Positions 61,784 to 64,000 of a stretch of 64,000 bases of DNA are shown one piece after another. Origin of the DNA: Paragonimus skrjabini miyazakii. Lineage: Eukaryota; Platyhelminthes; Trematoda; Plagiorchiida; Troglotrematidae. A program made the position numbers and the translations under genes. Within the stretch, counting starts at the first letter, position 1, and each line of letters opens with the position of its first letter. The DNA is taken from contig JTDE01003362.1 in the NCBI GenBank assembly GCA_014338405.1, forward strand, positions 4,647 through 68,646. The letters are read 5' to 3'. A model generated the notes under the pieces. It was not told the DNA's origin. It made no database searches and saw nothing but the letters and a program-made list of their open reading frames with translations.

Positions 61784-64000
61784 CAGTAGTATATCAGTTG
61801 TTTACATTGAGGCTTAACTGACAGAACGATGGGTCTGTATCTGCAAAGTTATTGTCCATTTTCCAATAGAGTTTCATTGTTTCCACTTTTACTCTTCTCC
61901 ATCCTTTCCCTACAGTTGTATTCATCACTGATCTGCTACTTCATAGATCACTGTCAAGATTAACACAGCCTAAACCATAATACGCATGGGTACAGCATAA
62001 AGGTAAAAATGCTGATGATGATCACCCATTCCCTGGCAACATGCTACCCTGACCTAGAATATAACCGTAATATGCTCCTTTTAGTTAAATGGGGGAACGC
62101 GTTTATTCTGCTAAATGTGAAACGATAACTTAAACCGTAAAGTTTCATCATGGAAAATGACCCAAATCTTGAAACCGAGTAAATCTGTACATAGACATTC
62201 AACATCAAAGCAATGAAAATAAAACTTGTTACGTTTTCATAGTAGCTATCGTGTGTTTCGGTTCTTTCAACCAGTTGATATCAGCCTTTGGGAGAGTGTT
62301 TGCCGCAAAGCGTGAGAAAAACTGTTTTTAATGCATTCAAATTTTATATAGTGTTTGTTAAATTTTTCAGCGTTCTCAGTCTCATTGTCTTTACAAGTTA
62401 ATCAGGTAATTATGAACGTCATAAGAATCTCCTGTATGGTCACATTGGGACTATACTGCTACTTTTATTGAGTCAGCGCAGAACTAAGAGGTGGCACTTC
62501 CTTTTACAACAATCACAAGCGCAAGACTAGAAGCTTTAGTCCCACGCCAAAGTCAAACGACGATGGCTGATGAGATGTAGTTTGATATGACACAATGACA
62601 GCAGACAGTAGACAGCAGATTTACAATTTCACCAGTATAAGGGTAAAATAACGTATGTGCAGTGGGGGTCCGCGTACTGATATCCATCTGATTTACGATG
62701 TATACGTTTGTCGTCATGAATGCACTTTAATGAAGATAACTGAATGTCTTCACCTTCTAATCCTATATATGATAGGCGTACACCTTACTGAAGTTGTACG
62801 TATCCGACTCATTAAGGTGTATTCCGGTTTGTGTTCTCCTTTCCATGTAACACGGTTGAAGTAATACCTTCAAATATTCAGGATCAAAATTACTGCAGTA
62901 TAATCATTGGATATTTTGAGCTTCCGCATTCAAAATCTCAGAAATGTTAGTTTTCGGTTAACATTCGTCGTGTGTAATAAACTGAAGTGGAGTGAATTTA
63001 ACTTGACTGCATTGCACGGCCCACTCCAACAGCAATTTGCTAGTACTACTGAATATGATGCCTCTTATTTCCAAATCATAGCACAGTAACTTTTGAAGAA
63101 AATCAATTAAGTTTTTGGCCATTACCATTTTCAACGTAATGTGTATACAATTTATCAGATTGGTGAAAGCAGTTTTAACAAACACACAGTCGACTCATCC
63201 TTACAAGCGTCTTATTTCGTCGAAAACCTACCTCGATTTTGATAAATGAGGCAAATACCATATACTTCAACGTGGCAGTTTGCATTATTTCTTTTAGAGA
63301 ATCGATTAAATCACACGTGTAACGAGTCAGTATGATAAGCGAGGAGAAGGAATATTTGTCACATCAGCATCTTCCAGCATTGCGACAGATATTTTACATT
63401 TCAACTATCAAACGAAATGTCAGCACTGGCAGAGGGCAACACTTAACAGAAGACCGTACGAGAGTGCTTCCCGAAGTTGGATTGATGGAAACGTACCTTA
63501 TGGTTAGCTCCATTTTTTTCTTGGAGATTTTGAGAGATATAGTATTCCGCACGAAACACTATCCACTATCTACCCAAAAGGTCCCAGTAGTGGCCCGCAT
63601 GATACACTAGAAGCATAACGTTAGTTGCATACCGCCACAACTGCCTTCGGTTCGGTAAATTTCATATTGAATTTTGCGTTTACAGCATGAGTAACGTGTT
63701 TCAACTGCCGTATATATAAATGTGTAAAACCAGGAAATTTTGTGCGGAATTGCACTAAGTTGATTAGTGGGGTGTGTTTTGTCAATCATCTGTTTAATCT
63801 ACAAACGGAGCTATGCACCTCAGAGTGGGTAGAGAGTTGCCTAATCAAAGAGATTTATAATCGATGCCAACATTTACTGAAGATCAACGGTTGCGTAATA
63901 ATGTATTTGCTCTAGTAATACATGGTCTTACTTGTATTTAAGGCTAGCGCAGGCCAGTTAAGGCCAATAAAATAAAGTATGGCCCATTGATAATGCATTA
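61784..64000. other. No recognised gene
   Basis: AT-rich sequence to the window end. 63332-63610 (+, 92 codons) is the longest frame and has no motif. Around 63813-63870 a tRNA-like series of words (GTGGGTAGAGAGTTGCC) appears but does not fold as a tRNA. Confidence 0.4.

Noticed and set aside
63813..63870. tRNA-like series of words
   Set aside because: No acceptor stem pairing and no valid B box. At most an eroded SINE head.
1..64000. CRISPR arrays, phage genes or bacterial operons
   Set aside because: The only tandem arrays are the ~67-bp units at 16.7-17.1 kb and the LTR repeat. Neither has the regular repeat-spacer form, and no cas-like, ribosome-binding-site or operon structure is seen.

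Overview
This window looks like repeat-rich nuclear DNA of an animal, most likely a flatworm (trematode or cestode). No complete host gene, rRNA gene, or bacterial or phage operon could be recognised. What can be recognised is mostly decayed retroelements. The flatworm assignment is an inference. It rests on four things: several EEP-endonuclease/RT LINE copies with a CR1-like C-terminus, RTE-type LINEs ending in TGATGA-like repeats, a Ty3/gypsy integrase and LTR, and a tRNA-like short element carrying a type I hammerhead ribozyme, which recalls the Smα elements of schistosomes.

Layout. Positions 1-15.5 kb hold three minus-strand CR1-like LINE pseudogenes (about 2.3-4.2, 7.9-10.3 and 13.0-14.1 kb). 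Each has lost the reading frame, and the polymerase active site is lost in at least two. Positions 15552-18103 form a large inverted repeat: two 466-bp arms with only two mismatches flank a 1620-bp spacer that carries a ~67-bp tandem array. Positions 18.9-22.8 kb hold a plus-strand LINE pseudogene split by a 1117-bp, 5'-truncated Ty3/gypsy fragment (integrase end, polypurine tract, one 357-bp LTR). The fragment is bounded by a 4-bp duplication GAGG, and the LINE reading frame continues exactly across it.

From about 26 kb onward the sequence is visibly more AT-rich and the repeat content changes. RTE-type LINE copies occur at 32.3-34.0 kb (-), 42.7-43.9 kb (+) and 60.4-61.8 kb (+), with 3'-end fragments at 39.7 kb (-) and 48.5 kb (+). 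At least six copies of a short tRNA-like element occur at 29.5, 40.1, 41.7, 42.0, 50.3 and 52.8 kb. The best preserved, 40055-40361, has 72-bp inverted arms, Pol III A and B boxes and a complete hammerhead ribozyme core. A 100-base assembly gap lies at 59869-59968.

Host coding sequence is scarce. The best candidates are a membrane-protein exon with consensus splice sites (44013-44220, -), a C2H2 zinc-finger tail (51172-51417, +; possibly the end of a LINE protein) and a possible signal-peptide first exon (34718-34927, -). The rest is probably intron or intergenic DNA.
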